A stretch of DNA of 18,788 nucleotides from JABMRP01 sp964444795 (GTDB lineage Bacteria; Planctomycetota; Planctomycetia; Pirellulales; Thermoguttaceae). The stretch lies in the NCBI GenBank assembly GCA_964444795.1, contig CAYUIQ010000181.1:1-18788 (forward strand), in the 5' to 3' direction. Each line of letters opens with the position of its first letter. Position 1 is the first letter of the stretch. Positions 6,765 to 14,404 of the stretch are shown here, one piece after another. The notes beneath the pieces are model-generated. The model ran no database searches. It was not told the origin of the DNA and was given only the letters and a program-made list of their open reading frames with translations. Both the position numbers and the translations under genes were made by a program.

Positions 6765-7406
6765 ATGATGAGCGAACATCCTTGCGGCGGGATTGTACTT
6801 TGCGGTGGACAGAGCCGGCGGATGGGCCGGCCGAAGGCCATGTTGCCGTTTGGGCCCGAGACGATGCTCGCCCGGGTAGTACGCATTTTGCGTGAGGTGG
6901 CCGATCCGGTGGTCGTTGTGGCGGCGCCCGGGCAGGAGTTGCCCGAGTTGCCGCCGGAGGTCGCCGTGCTGCGTGATCGGCGTCCCAACCGCGGACCGCT
7001 GGAGGGATTGGCCGTGGGATTGGCGGCGCTGGCCGACCAGACCGATCGAGCATTTTTCACCGCCTGTGACTTGCCGCTGTTGCTCGGGGAGTTCATCTGT
7101 CGCATGGCCACGCTGTCGGTCGGGCACGACGTGGCCGTGCCGTGCATCGACCGGTTCGACGAACCCCTGGCAGCCGTCTATCATGTCGACGTCTTGCCGC
7201 ATGTCGAATCGCTGCTGGCCGCCGGCCGCCTGCGTCCCAAGGCGCTTTTCGAGCGAGTGCGGACGCGGCGGGTGACGGCGGACGAACTGTCCGACGTCGA
7301 TCCCCATCTGCAAAGCCTCCGCAATATCAATACGCCCGACGATTATCGCGTGGCCTTGGCGTTGGCCGGATTCGAGCCGCCCCCGTCGGGGGACGCTCCT
7401 GTTTAG
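6765..7406 (+). CDS. mobA: Molybdenum cofactor guanylyltransferase MobA
   Basis: A 213-residue protein of the MobA nucleotidyltransferase family, which transfers GMP from GTP to molybdenum cofactor to give the guanine dinucleotide form. The nucleotide-binding motif GGIVLCGGQSRRMGRPK is at residues 8-24, with the PNRGPLEGL segment near 74-82. The metal-binding Asp102 lies in FFTACDLPLL, and NINTPDDY sits near the C-terminus. It starts one base after the stop of the previous gene (TGA G ATG ATG); the second ATG at 6768 is equally possible. No good Shine-Dalgarno is seen, so it is probably translated by coupling. Its presence suggests that the host uses guanylated cofactor enzymes such as formate dehydrogenase or DMSO-reductase types; none is in the window. 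Confidence 0.9.
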   Translation: MMSEHPCGGIVLCGGQSRRMGRPKAMLPFGPETMLARVVRILREVADPVVVVAAPGQELPELPPEVAVLRDRRPNRGPLEGLAVGLAALADQTDRAFFTACDLPLLLGEFICRMATLSVGHDVAVPCIDRFDEPLAAVYHVDVLPHVESLLAAGRLRPKALFERVRTRRVTADELSDVDPHLQSLRNINTPDDYRVALALAGFEPPPSGDAPV

Positions 7407-7477
7407 CCCCGGCACTTGTGCCCGGCGCCCAAGGCGAATTCCAGCATTACGCACGAGTACACCGGCGGGACTCGGAG

Positions 7478-7483
7478 TATAAT
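7478..7483 (+). promoter_or_regulatory. TATAAT, possible -10 box for the M14 genes
   Basis: A perfect TATAAT lies in GGAGTATAATAGG, in the gap between mobA and the next gene, about 150 bases before its start. The -35 region is weak (AGTACA at 7456-7461, 16-base spacer, 3 of 6 matches to TTGACA). If used, the large inverted repeat just downstream would be in the 5' leader. Confidence 0.35.
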
Positions 7484-7491
7484 AGGTGCGT

Positions 7492-7593
7492 CGGGTGCCT
7501 GGGGTCGAGTTGCGAGGAACGAGCGACGAGCCCCCAGTGATAACGAACTGGGGGCTCCCTGCTCGTCCCTCGCAGTCCGACCCCAGCCACCCC
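7492..7593. repeat. Large inverted repeat (47-base arms)
   Basis: The left arm is 7492-7538, the loop GATAACGA is 7539-7546 and the right arm is 7547-7593. By hand, 38 of 47 positions pair, and the innermost 11 pairs (GAGCCCCCAGT with ACTGGGGGCTC) are perfect. A related but shorter element starts at 18739 and runs off the window end; it shares GGGTGCCTGG, GGTCGAG and CGAGCCCCCAG. It looks like a dispersed palindromic element. There is no T run after it, so it is not a standard terminator. Confidence 0.75.
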
Positions 7594-7634
7594 GTTGGCG
7601 GAGCATGGGAACGAGAAGACCACAAGGACACAAT

Positions 7635-9377
7635 ATGCAGCCAAAGACAATACTAACCGTGGCAATCGGTCTGGCCCTTGCATACCAGTCGACATCGCAC
7701 GCTGCCGGCGAAGCGGCCGTGGCCGGATACACCGACTACGAGGCATTCCGCCGGCAGGTTGCGTCGATCGCCGAGAGCCGGTTTGCCTCGCAACGCTCGT
7801 TGGGGCGCACGCTCGGCGGACGGGAAGTTTATCTACTGGAGATCGGCACCGGCCGGCTCCACGACAAGCCGGCCGTGTTGATCGTCGGCGGTGTCCATCC
7901 GCCGCATCTGTTGGGTAGCGAGTTGGCCGTCGGCGTGGCCCGGCGTCTTGTCCAGCGGGCCGAAACCGACAAAGCGGCGAGGAAGATGCTTGATCGATGT
8001 ACGTTCTACGTCATTCCCCGCGCGTCGCCGGACGGCTGCGAGGCGATGTTCGAGAGACCTTTCGTCGAGCGGTCCGGCAACCGGCGTCCGACCGACGATG
8101 ATCGCGACGGTCAACTCGGCGAAGACCCACCCGAGGACCTTAACGGTGATGGCCTGATTACGATGATGCGGGTCGAAGACCCGGCGGGGCGTTACATCCC
8201 GCACACGGACGACGATCGCGTGTTGATCGAGGCCGATCGAACCAAGGGCGAGCGTGGCCGGTACTCTCTCCACGTCGAGGGAAAGGACAACGACGGCGAC
8301 GAAGCCTTCAACGAAGACCCGTCCGGGGGCGTGGCCTTCAACCGCAATTTCACGTTCGATTATCCGTACTTCAAGCCGGGGGCCGGCCCGCATCAGGTTT
8401 CCGAGATCGAAACTCGCACCGTAGCCGACTTCGCCTTCTCGCATCCCCATATCGCCGTCGTGTTGACCTTCACGCCCGACGACAACCTCATGCATCCCTG
8501 GAAACCGGACTCGGGCGCCGAAGGGAAACGGATCAAGACGACGCTGCTGGGCGACGACGCGCCGTATGTCGATCGGCTGGCCGAGCAATACGGCGAACTG
8601 ATCGACGCCGAGGATGCTCCCCCCGCCGCCGAAACCAAGGGATCGTTCAGCCGCTGGGCCTATTTCCATTACGGCCGCTGGTCGCTGGCGTGTCGGGGGT
8701 GGTGGATCCCGAAGGTCGACGTCGAGGACGCGGGGAAGGAAGACGAAGCAGTCGAGAAGGCCGAAGATACCGAGAAGAAAGTCGAAGACGAAGCAGAAGA
8801 CCAGAAGAAGGCCGACAAGCGGGGCGCTGACGACCGCAACGCCCTGCGCTGGTTCGCCGGGGAGAAGATCGACGGGTTCGTTCCCTGGCAGCCGGTCGAA
8901 CACCCCGACTTTCCCGGCCGCCGGGTCGAGGTGGGCGGGTTCATGCCGTTTGTGCGACGGAATCCGCCGATTGGCATGGTAGAATCGCTGGCCGAGAAAC
9001 ACGAGCAGTTCCTTCGCTCGGTAGTCGAGCAACTGCCCCAACTGCGCATCGGGCCAGCCAAGATCGAACCACTCGGCGGAGGCCTTTGGCGAATTAGGGC
9101 GACGGTGACCAACGAGGGATACTTGCCCACGATGTCGAAAATGGGCGGCACGACGCGGCAGCTTCATCCGGTGCAACTCGAACTGGAAATGCCCGAGGGC
9201 GTGTCGCTGGTGACCGGTCACGCCCGGGTGCAACTTCCCACCCTGGCCGGCAGCGGCGGCAAGGCGGAGCAAACGTGGTTGATTACGGCGCCGGAAGGAA
9301 GACCGATCGAGCTGCGTCTGCGCGTGTGGAGTCCGTCGGTTGGCTCCGCGGAGAAGAAGATTCAGTTGCGGAAGTGA
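7635..9377 (+). CDS. Secreted M14-like protein, probable pseudo-carboxypeptidase
   Basis: A 580-residue protein with a signal peptide (MQPKTILTVAIGLALAYQSTSHA), so it is exported. The fold is that of M14 zinc carboxypeptidases, as shown by similarity to the next gene: LGRTLGGREVYLLEI, FYVIPRASPDG, VAFNRNF. The zinc motif HxxE is replaced by His88-Pro-Pro-His91. The third zinc ligand (SYH in the neighbour) is TFT with Thr280, and the catalytic Glu position reads Arg354 (LACRGWW). It therefore should not be an ordinary carboxypeptidase. Acidic DxDxDG-type loops at about 153-180 and 216-229 may bind calcium. A Lys/Glu/Asp-rich linker lies near 360-400, followed by a beta-rich C-terminal region. 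AAGGA at 7624-7628 serves ATG 7635. It may be a binding protein or a partner of the active paralogue. Confidence 0.82.
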   Translation: MQPKTILTVAIGLALAYQSTSHAAGEAAVAGYTDYEAFRRQVASIAESRFASQRSLGRTLGGREVYLLEIGTGRLHDKPAVLIVGGVHPPHLLGSELAVGVARRLVQRAETDKAARKMLDRCTFYVIPRASPDGCEAMFERPFVERSGNRRPTDDDRDGQLGEDPPEDLNGDGLITMMRVEDPAGRYIPHTDDDRVLIEADRTKGERGRYSLHVEGKDNDGDEAFNEDPSGGVAFNRNFTFDYPYFKPGAGPHQVSEIETRTVADFAFSHPHIAVVLTFTPDDNLMHPWKPDSGAEGKRIKTTLLGDDAPYVDRLAEQYGELIDAEDAPPAAETKGSFSRWAYFHYGRWSLACRGWWIPKVDVEDAGKEDEAVEKAEDTEKKVEDEAEDQKKADKRGADDRNALRWFAGEKIDGFVPWQPVEHPDFPGRRVEVGGFMPFVRRNPPIGMVESLAEKHEQFLRSVVEQLPQLRIGPAKIEPLGGGLWRIRATVTNEGYLPTMSKMGGTTRQLHPVQLELEMPEGVSLVTGHARVQLPTLAGSGGKAEQTWLITAPEGRPIELRLRVWSPSVGSAEKKIQLRK

Positions 9378-9478
9378 ACTGTACGACGGCGCTACCGAGG
9401 CCGTCGTTGCCACGTCAACGCGAGTTCTCGACGGGCTGGGAAGCCCATCGTACGGGAAACCAACAAGGAAACGCTTCG

Positions 9479-11212
9479 ATGACGTCCACGCTTGCGAGTC
9501 TGCTAATCACGCTCACCCTGACGGCGGCCGAGGGAAAGTCGCCCTATCAGCCGATGGGTGCTCCGGCCGATCCGAAGGTGGCCGCCCGATGGAATCGCTA
9601 TCACGACTACAGCGAAGCGACGGAGTTGCTCCGGGCGATGGCCAAAGCGCATCCCACCCGCGCCCGGCTGGAGTCGCTGGGCCGATCGTACGGCGACCGC
9701 CAGATGTGGCTGCTGACGATCACCCATCGGAAGAAGGGTACCGATCGCCAGAAGCCGGCTTTCTGGATCGACGGTGGGATTCACGCCAACGAGATCCAGG
9801 GGACGGAAGTCACCCTTTATACGGCCTGGTATCTGCTGGAAATGTACGGTCGCAACCCGTTGATTACCCGATTGGTCGATCGGCGCACGTTTTACCTGGT
9901 GCCGATGATGAGTCCCGACTCGCGCGACGCCCACATGCACCGCGCGGCCACGACCAACTCGCCTCGCAGCGGACAGGTGCCCGTGGACGACGACCGGGAT
10001 GGGCTGGTCGACGAAGATCCGGCCGACGATCTGGACGGCGACGGGCACATCACGCGGATGCGCGTCGCCGATCCGTTGGGCCGTTGGAAGCCGCACGCCG
10101 AGTACCCCCGGTTGATGATTCAGGCCGAAGCCGATCAGCCGGGCGGGTATCGCATGTTGGGCACCGAGGGGTTCGACAACGACGGCGACGGCCGGGTGAA
10201 CGAGGACGGTGCGGGCTACTACGATCCCAATCGCGATTGGGCCTGGGGGTGGCAGCCCCGTCACGTCCAGGGCGGCGCGTATCGCTACCCGTTTTCCGTG
10301 CCCGAGAACCGCCTGGTGGCCGACTTCGTCACCGATCATCGTAACATCGCGGGCATGCAATCGTATCACAACACGGGCGGCATGATCCTCCGCGGGCCGG
10401 GGACCAAAGGCGAACACTTCGAGCCCGGCGACGTCGCCGTGATGGACTCGATCGGCAAAAAGGGCGAACTCATGTTGCCCGGCTATCGATACATCGCCCT
10501 GGGCGCCGATCTGTACGAGGCGCGTGGCGGCGAGTTCGATTGGTTCTACAACATGCAGGGTGTGATGGGGTTCAGCAATGAGCTGTTCACCCGGTTCAAC
10601 TACTTCCGCAAGTCGACCGAAGACGCGACTTCGGCGGAGAAGAAAGAAGACGCCGAGGCGTTCAATCGCTATCTGCTTTTCGATCAGGGGGCCGTCGACT
10701 GGCACGAGGTCGAGCATCCCCAGTACGGCAAGATCGAGGTGGGCGGGCTGAAGAAACAATGGGGGCGCCAGCCGCCGTCGTTTCTCTTGGAGGAGGAGTG
10801 CCACCGCAACATGGCCTTCACCTTGTATCATGCCGATCAGATGCCCCAGGTGGAAGTGCGGTCGATCGCGATCGAACCGGCCGGCGCGGGACTCACCCGG
10901 GTCACGGCCGTAGTGGCCAACCCCAAGCTGGTGCCTTCGCGCACGGCAATCGACGTGAAGCACAAGATCTCGCCGCCGGAGGTCGTGACCATCGAGGGCA
11001 CCGCCCTGGAGGTGGTCACCGGACTGACGGCCAGCGAACCGTTCTTCGAGAAAGCCAACGAACAGAAGCGTCGCCCCGCGTCGATGCGGGTCGATACGAT
11101 CCCCGGCCGCGGCGCGGTGTACGTTCGCTGGTTCGTCCGCGGGAAGCCGCCCTACACGGTCACCGTGCGATCGAGCAAAGGAGGCACGGCGCGGCGGGTG
11201 AGTGGGGAATAA
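9479..11212 (+). CDS. Secreted zinc carboxypeptidase, M14 family
   Basis: A 577-residue protein with a short hydrophobic leader (MTSTLASLLITLTLTAAEG; no basic n-region), so probably exported. M14 enzymes remove C-terminal residues or act on peptide-like bonds using one zinc. The zinc ligands are visible: His102 and Glu105 in GGIHANEIQG, and His297 in QSYHNTGG. The substrate-binding pair Asn251-Arg252 is in DPNRDWAWGW, and the catalytic Glu368 in GFSNELF. Two acidic loops, DDDRDGLVDEDPADDLDGDG (169-188) and FDNDGDGRVNEDG (about 232-244), look like calcium-binding insertions. A beta-rich domain follows after about residue 450. AAGGAA at 9465-9470 serves ATG 9479, 101 bases after the previous gene. 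It shares its layout with the upstream protein, so the pair arose by duplication. Confidence 0.88.
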   Translation: MTSTLASLLITLTLTAAEGKSPYQPMGAPADPKVAARWNRYHDYSEATELLRAMAKAHPTRARLESLGRSYGDRQMWLLTITHRKKGTDRQKPAFWIDGGIHANEIQGTEVTLYTAWYLLEMYGRNPLITRLVDRRTFYLVPMMSPDSRDAHMHRAATTNSPRSGQVPVDDDRDGLVDEDPADDLDGDGHITRMRVADPLGRWKPHAEYPRLMIQAEADQPGGYRMLGTEGFDNDGDGRVNEDGAGYYDPNRDWAWGWQPRHVQGGAYRYPFSVPENRLVADFVTDHRNIAGMQSYHNTGGMILRGPGTKGEHFEPGDVAVMDSIGKKGELMLPGYRYIALGADLYEARGGEFDWFYNMQGVMGFSNELFTRFNYFRKSTEDATSAEKKEDAEAFNRYLLFDQGAVDWHEVEHPQYGKIEVGGLKKQWGRQPPSFLLEEECHRNMAFTLYHADQMPQVEVRSIAIEPAGAGLTRVTAVVANPKLVPSRTAIDVKHKISPPEVVTIEGTALEVVTGLTASEPFFEKANEQKRRPASMRVDTIPGRGAVYVRWFVRGKPPYTVTVRSSKGGTARRVSGE

Positions 11213-11215
11213 CCC
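11205..11215. terminator. Weak hairpin between convergent genes
   Basis: GGGG (11205-11208), loop AATAA, CCCC (11212-11215 region), then GTTT. It lies in the six-base gap between the M14 gene and the convergent fabF and includes the M14 stop. Four pairs are few, so this is only a candidate two-way terminator. Confidence 0.2.
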
Positions 11216-11218
11216 CGT

Positions 11219-12502
11219 TTAGCCCTCGAATCGCGACGCGGCCAGCGAGATGTTCTGTCCGCCGAACCCGAAACTGTTCGTTAGTATGCGGTTGCATCGG
11301 GCCTCGCGGGCGGTGTTGGGGACGTAGTCCAGGTCGCACTCGGGATCGGGGGTCTCGTAGTTGGTGGTCGGCGGCAGGATGTTGTCGCGAATGGCCAGCA
11401 GGCAGATGATCAACTCGGTGGCCCCCGCCGCGGCGATCAGATGCCCCATCATGCTCTTGGTGCTGGAGACCGGGACCTTGTACGCCCGATCACCGAAAAT
11501 CTGCTTCACGGCCAGCGTTTCCATCTTGTCGTTGACCGTCGTGCTGGTGCCGTGGGCGTTGATGTAGTCGATCACCTCGGGATCCACCGCGGCGTCTTCC
11601 AGGGCCATGCGCATGCAACTGATCGCTCCACGGCCTTGGGGGTGGGAATCGGTGATGCGGAAGGCATCGGCGGTGGATCCGAAGCCGGTGATCTCGCCGT
11701 GGATGTGGGCGCCGCGCGCTTTGGCCCGATCGAGTTCCTCCAGAACGACCATGCCGGACCCCTCGCCGAGCACAAATCCGTCGCGATGGCGATCAAAGGG
11801 GCGCGACGCCTTGGTCGGCTCGTCGTTGCGCGTGCTCAGGGCGGTGAGCAGGTTGAACCCGGTGACGCCGAAGGGGTGGATCATGGAATGCGTGCCGCCG
11901 GAGATCATCACGTCGGCCTCGCCGCGGCGGATGATTTCGACCGCTTCGCCGACCGCCTGACTGCTGGCGGCGCAGGCGGTGAGGCAATTGACGTTGGGAC
12001 CCTGGGCGTCGAAGAGACGGGCCAGATGTCCGGCGGGCATGTTCGGTTCCTGTTCGATTTCGACGGCCGGGTCGAGTAGCTCAAGACCCTTGCCCGTGAA
12101 CCGGGCGACGTCGAACTGGTCGCCGTCGAGCGAGGCGACCATCATCTCGGTGAAGAGGTTAAAATCCTGCTGGCCTTCGCCGCTGCCGGTATAGACTCCC
12201 ATCCGCAGGGGGTCGATGGGCGAATCCAGGATTCCCGAATCGGCGACCGCTTTCTTGGCCGCCCCGACGGCGAAATGGGTGTGGCGGCCTTGAGACTTCC
12301 AGTCGTCGAGGTTCTCGCCCACCTCGGAGAGATCCCAATCTCGCACCTCGGCGGAGATCTGGGTGGGAAAATTGGTGGCGTCGAACAGCGTCGTGCGGGC
12401 GACCCCCGACTGGCCGTTGCATAACCGCTTCCACACGGTCTCGACGTCGGCCCCCAGAGGGGTCACGCATCCGAGTCCGGTTACCACAACGCGTCGTCTC
12501 AT
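11219..12502 (-). CDS. fabF: Beta-ketoacyl-ACP synthase, FabF type
   Basis: A 427-residue ketosynthase that condenses an acyl chain with malonyl-ACP. The N-terminus MRRRVVVTGLGCVTPLG is typical. The Cys-His-His triad is present: Cys177 (LTACAASS), His317 (NAHGTSTTVND) and His354 (KSMMGHLIAAAG); the C-terminal NSFGFGGQN is intact. These numbers run 14 ahead of E. coli FabF (163, 303, 340), because of extra residues in the first half, including the stretch EGQQDFNLFTEMM to PAVEIEQEPNMPAGH. The start is ATG 12502 with GAGG at 12515-12512. It is the last gene of a five-gene minus-strand operon. It may serve a special lipid or polyene pathway rather than bulk fatty acids; that is inference from the ACP and the paired dehydratases. 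Confidence 0.92.
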   Translation of the reverse strand: MRRRVVVTGLGCVTPLGADVETVWKRLCNGQSGVARTTLFDATNFPTQISAEVRDWDLSEVGENLDDWKSQGRHTHFAVGAAKKAVADSGILDSPIDPLRMGVYTGSGEGQQDFNLFTEMMVASLDGDQFDVARFTGKGLELLDPAVEIEQEPNMPAGHLARLFDAQGPNVNCLTACAASSQAVGEAVEIIRRGEADVMISGGTHSMIHPFGVTGFNLLTALSTRNDEPTKASRPFDRHRDGFVLGEGSGMVVLEELDRAKARGAHIHGEITGFGSTADAFRITDSHPQGRGAISCMRMALEDAAVDPEVIDYINAHGTSTTVNDKMETLAVKQIFGDRAYKVPVSSTKSMMGHLIAAAGATELIICLLAIRDNILPPTTNYETPDPECDLDYVPNTAREARCNRILTNSFGFGGQNISLAASRFEG

Positions 12503-12544
12503 GATCTGGTTCCTCGACACACGTCTCGCCGGGAAGTTACCGCA

Positions 12545-13063
12545 TTACGAGCCCTTGCCGGTCAACAGAGGCGGCGCGACCAGCGGGGATCCGTCGGCGG
12601 AGCGTCCTACCTCGAAGGCTCCGAGCATCCGCATCATCTTGAGAAACGTTTCCGGCTCGAAGAGCGTTCGATCGCGCTGCCCGCTGTTGAGGTGAGCAAA
12701 GATGAATTCCGTCTCCGCCTGCAACCGGTCGCCGTGATGGCTGGTGGCGGTTACCATGGCCCCGTTGTCATCGACGTGGTCGATCTCGGCCGAGTAGGTC
12801 AAGGTGTCGCCGGGAGAGACGTTCAAATGAAATTGAACCTTGGGGATCTTCGCCAACACGACCTTCGCCTCGAAGCCCGTGTGTTCGCAGACCAGCAGCC
12901 CGCCGGTCTGGGCCATCCCCTCGACGACCAGCGAGTTGGGCATGATCGGACATCCCGGGAAGTGGTCGTGCATGTGGTCTTCGGCCATGGAGATCAATTT
13001 GACCGCCTTGGCCGAGCGGCCGCTCTCGAATTCCAGGAACCTGTCGATCCAATACCATCGCAT
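12545..13063 (-). CDS. Hotdog-fold 3-hydroxyacyl-ACP dehydratase, second copy
   Basis: A 172-residue FabZ/FabA-like hotdog protein that should remove water from 3-hydroxyacyl-ACP. The family signature DHFPGCPIMPNSLVVEGMAQ carries both catalytic positions, His34 and Glu48. It has a C-terminal tail of about 35 residues (from SGQRDRTLF) beyond a usual FabZ. GGAG at 13076-13073 serves ATG 13063. It lies between the ACP gene and fabF, and is the second of two such enzymes in the operon. The two share the same spacing of active-site residues and are probably old duplicates acting on different chain lengths or intermediates, or as a heterodimer. Confidence 0.88.
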   Translation of the reverse strand: MRWYWIDRFLEFESGRSAKAVKLISMAEDHMHDHFPGCPIMPNSLVVEGMAQTGGLLVCEHTGFEAKVVLAKIPKVQFHLNVSPGDTLTYSAEIDHVDDNGAMVTATSHHGDRLQAETEFIFAHLNSGQRDRTLFEPETFLKMMRMLGAFEVGRSADGSPLVAPPLLTGKGS

Positions 13064-13112
13064 GGTGTGTGACTCCCGTCGGCGGTGGGTGGCGCCAACT
13101 GCCGATTCGCTG

Positions 13113-13505
13113 CTAGGAGGTCACTTCCAGCTTGCTTTCGACAAACCGGCACATGTCGCCGACGGTCAATAAGTTGGCGAAGTCCTGTACGTTGGGGTTG
13201 GCGGCGAAGCCGTCGAGATCGGCAAACGGCATGCGCTTGCGCAGTTCCTCGACGCCCTCGGGCGTGACCTTCCCTTCCTTGACGTATTCGGAACTCGTCA
13301 GGATATCCTCGGGGAACAGTTCGCCGCGAGGGATCTTGATGTCAAACGCCTTCTCCAATCGGAAGACGATGTCGAGAAAGTCAATCGACTCGGCACCCAG
13401 GTCGACCACCAGGGTGGCCTCTTCAGTAACCTCGTCGTCCTCGACACCCAAGGCGTCGACCAGGGCAGTTCGGATCTTTTGGAAGATTTCGTCTTTTGTC
13501 GGCAT
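13113..13505 (-). CDS. Acyl carrier protein with a large insertion
   Basis: A 130-residue ACP; typical ACPs have about 75-85 residues. The phosphopantetheine site is Ser40 in DLGAESIDFLDI, and the first helices (DEIFQKIRTALVDALG) are normal. The last helix is also recognisable (LLTVGDMCRFVESKL). Between them about 50 residues (61-111, ELFPEDILTSSEYVKEGKV to NPNVQDFANL) replace the short loop and helix III region. It carries the growing chain between the enzymes encoded around it. GGAGG at 13515-13511, five bases before ATG 13505, is the best ribosome site of the operon, fitting the high amounts of ACP needed. An in-frame start further upstream is rejected because it lacks this site. Confidence 0.9.
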   Translation of the reverse strand: MPTKDEIFQKIRTALVDALGVEDDEVTEEATLVVDLGAESIDFLDIVFRLEKAFDIKIPRGELFPEDILTSSEYVKEGKVTPEGVEELRKRMPFADLDGFAANPNVQDFANLLTVGDMCRFVESKLEVTS

Positions 13506-13582
13506 GTCAACCTCCAGCACTCGGATTGGCAATACTCATGTATTCAGTTCGGTGTCCGGCCGAAAACGGCCGTGGTCGTGGA

Positions 13583-14335
13583 TCAATAGCCGCCGAGGCT
13601 AAGTCCTCCGTCGACACGCAGCACCTGTCCGGTAATATAGCTGGCCTGATCGCTGGCCAGAAACACGACAGCCCGGGCGACTTCCTCGGGTTGTCCGACT
13701 CGTTTTAAGGGAATGATCTGCTTGAGTTGAGGACCGGCAAGACTGCGGACCGGTTCGGTCATTTCGGTTTCGATCAATCCGGGGGCCACCGCGTTGACGC
13801 GGATCTTCCGGGGCGAAAGCTCTTTGGCCAGACACCGAGTCATCGCATCGACCGCTCCCTTGCTGGCCGCGTAGTTGGCTTGCCCTCGGGAGGCAAACTC
13901 GGCGGCCGTACTCGATATGTTCACGATTGAGCCCCGCCGCTGAAACATCATGTGTTGCGTTACGGCGTGGCAGAAGTTGTACGTACCGCCCAAGTTGGTG
14001 TCGATCACCGTCGACCATTGCTCGGCGGTCATCGACCCCAGCAGGCCGTCCCGGACCACGCCGGCCGAGTTGACCAGAATATCGAGACTCTCCCATTGGT
14101 CGATCAATTGGTCGACCAGTTCGTGCGCCCGGACGGAGTCGCGAACGTCGGCCTGCAATGCCCGGGTCTCGGGGCCTATTCCCTCAAGCGAAGCGACCAG
14201 CGAATCGGCCGCCTCTTGGTTCCTTTGAAACACGAAGGCCACTTTGGCTCCTTCGGCCGCCAACGCCGCGACGCAAGCGCGGCCGATTCCACGGCTGCCG
14301 CCGGTTACCAACGCGGTCTTTCCTTCGAGTAGCAT
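13583..14335 (-). CDS. fabG: 3-oxoacyl-ACP reductase, FabG type
   Basis: A 250-residue short-chain dehydrogenase that reduces 3-oxoacyl-ACP with NADPH. The cofactor motif TGGSRGIGR is at residues 11-19 and NSAG at 89-92. The catalytic set Asn114, Ser142, Tyr155 and Lys159 (NYAASKG) runs about four residues ahead of E. coli FabG. The C-terminus SYITGQVLRVDGGLSLGGY is typical. GAGG at 14348-14345 serves ATG 14335. It lies between the first dehydratase and the ACP gene. The family is large, but the neighbours make the acyl-ACP role the likely one. Confidence 0.92.
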   Translation of the reverse strand: MLLEGKTALVTGGSRGIGRACVAALAAEGAKVAFVFQRNQEAADSLVASLEGIGPETRALQADVRDSVRAHELVDQLIDQWESLDILVNSAGVVRDGLLGSMTAEQWSTVIDTNLGGTYNFCHAVTQHMMFQRRGSIVNISSTAAEFASRGQANYAASKGAVDAMTRCLAKELSPRKIRVNAVAPGLIETEMTEPVRSLAGPQLKQIIPLKRVGQPEEVARAVVFLASDQASYITGQVLRVDGGLSLGGY

Positions 14336-14404
14336 GAGCTTCCGCCTCGCGTCAAAAAACACACCTTTGCATCGAGCCCGCCTTTGGAGGGCGCCTCACC
14401 GAGG

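Noticed and set aside
7833..9413. Long minus-strand frame opposite the first M14 gene
   Set aside because: No family motif, and the plus strand has a signal peptide and M14 similarity.
12503..12520. Earlier GTG start for fabF
   Set aside because: The GAGG ribosome site lies inside this stretch and fits ATG 12502; MRRRVVVTG is the family N-terminus.
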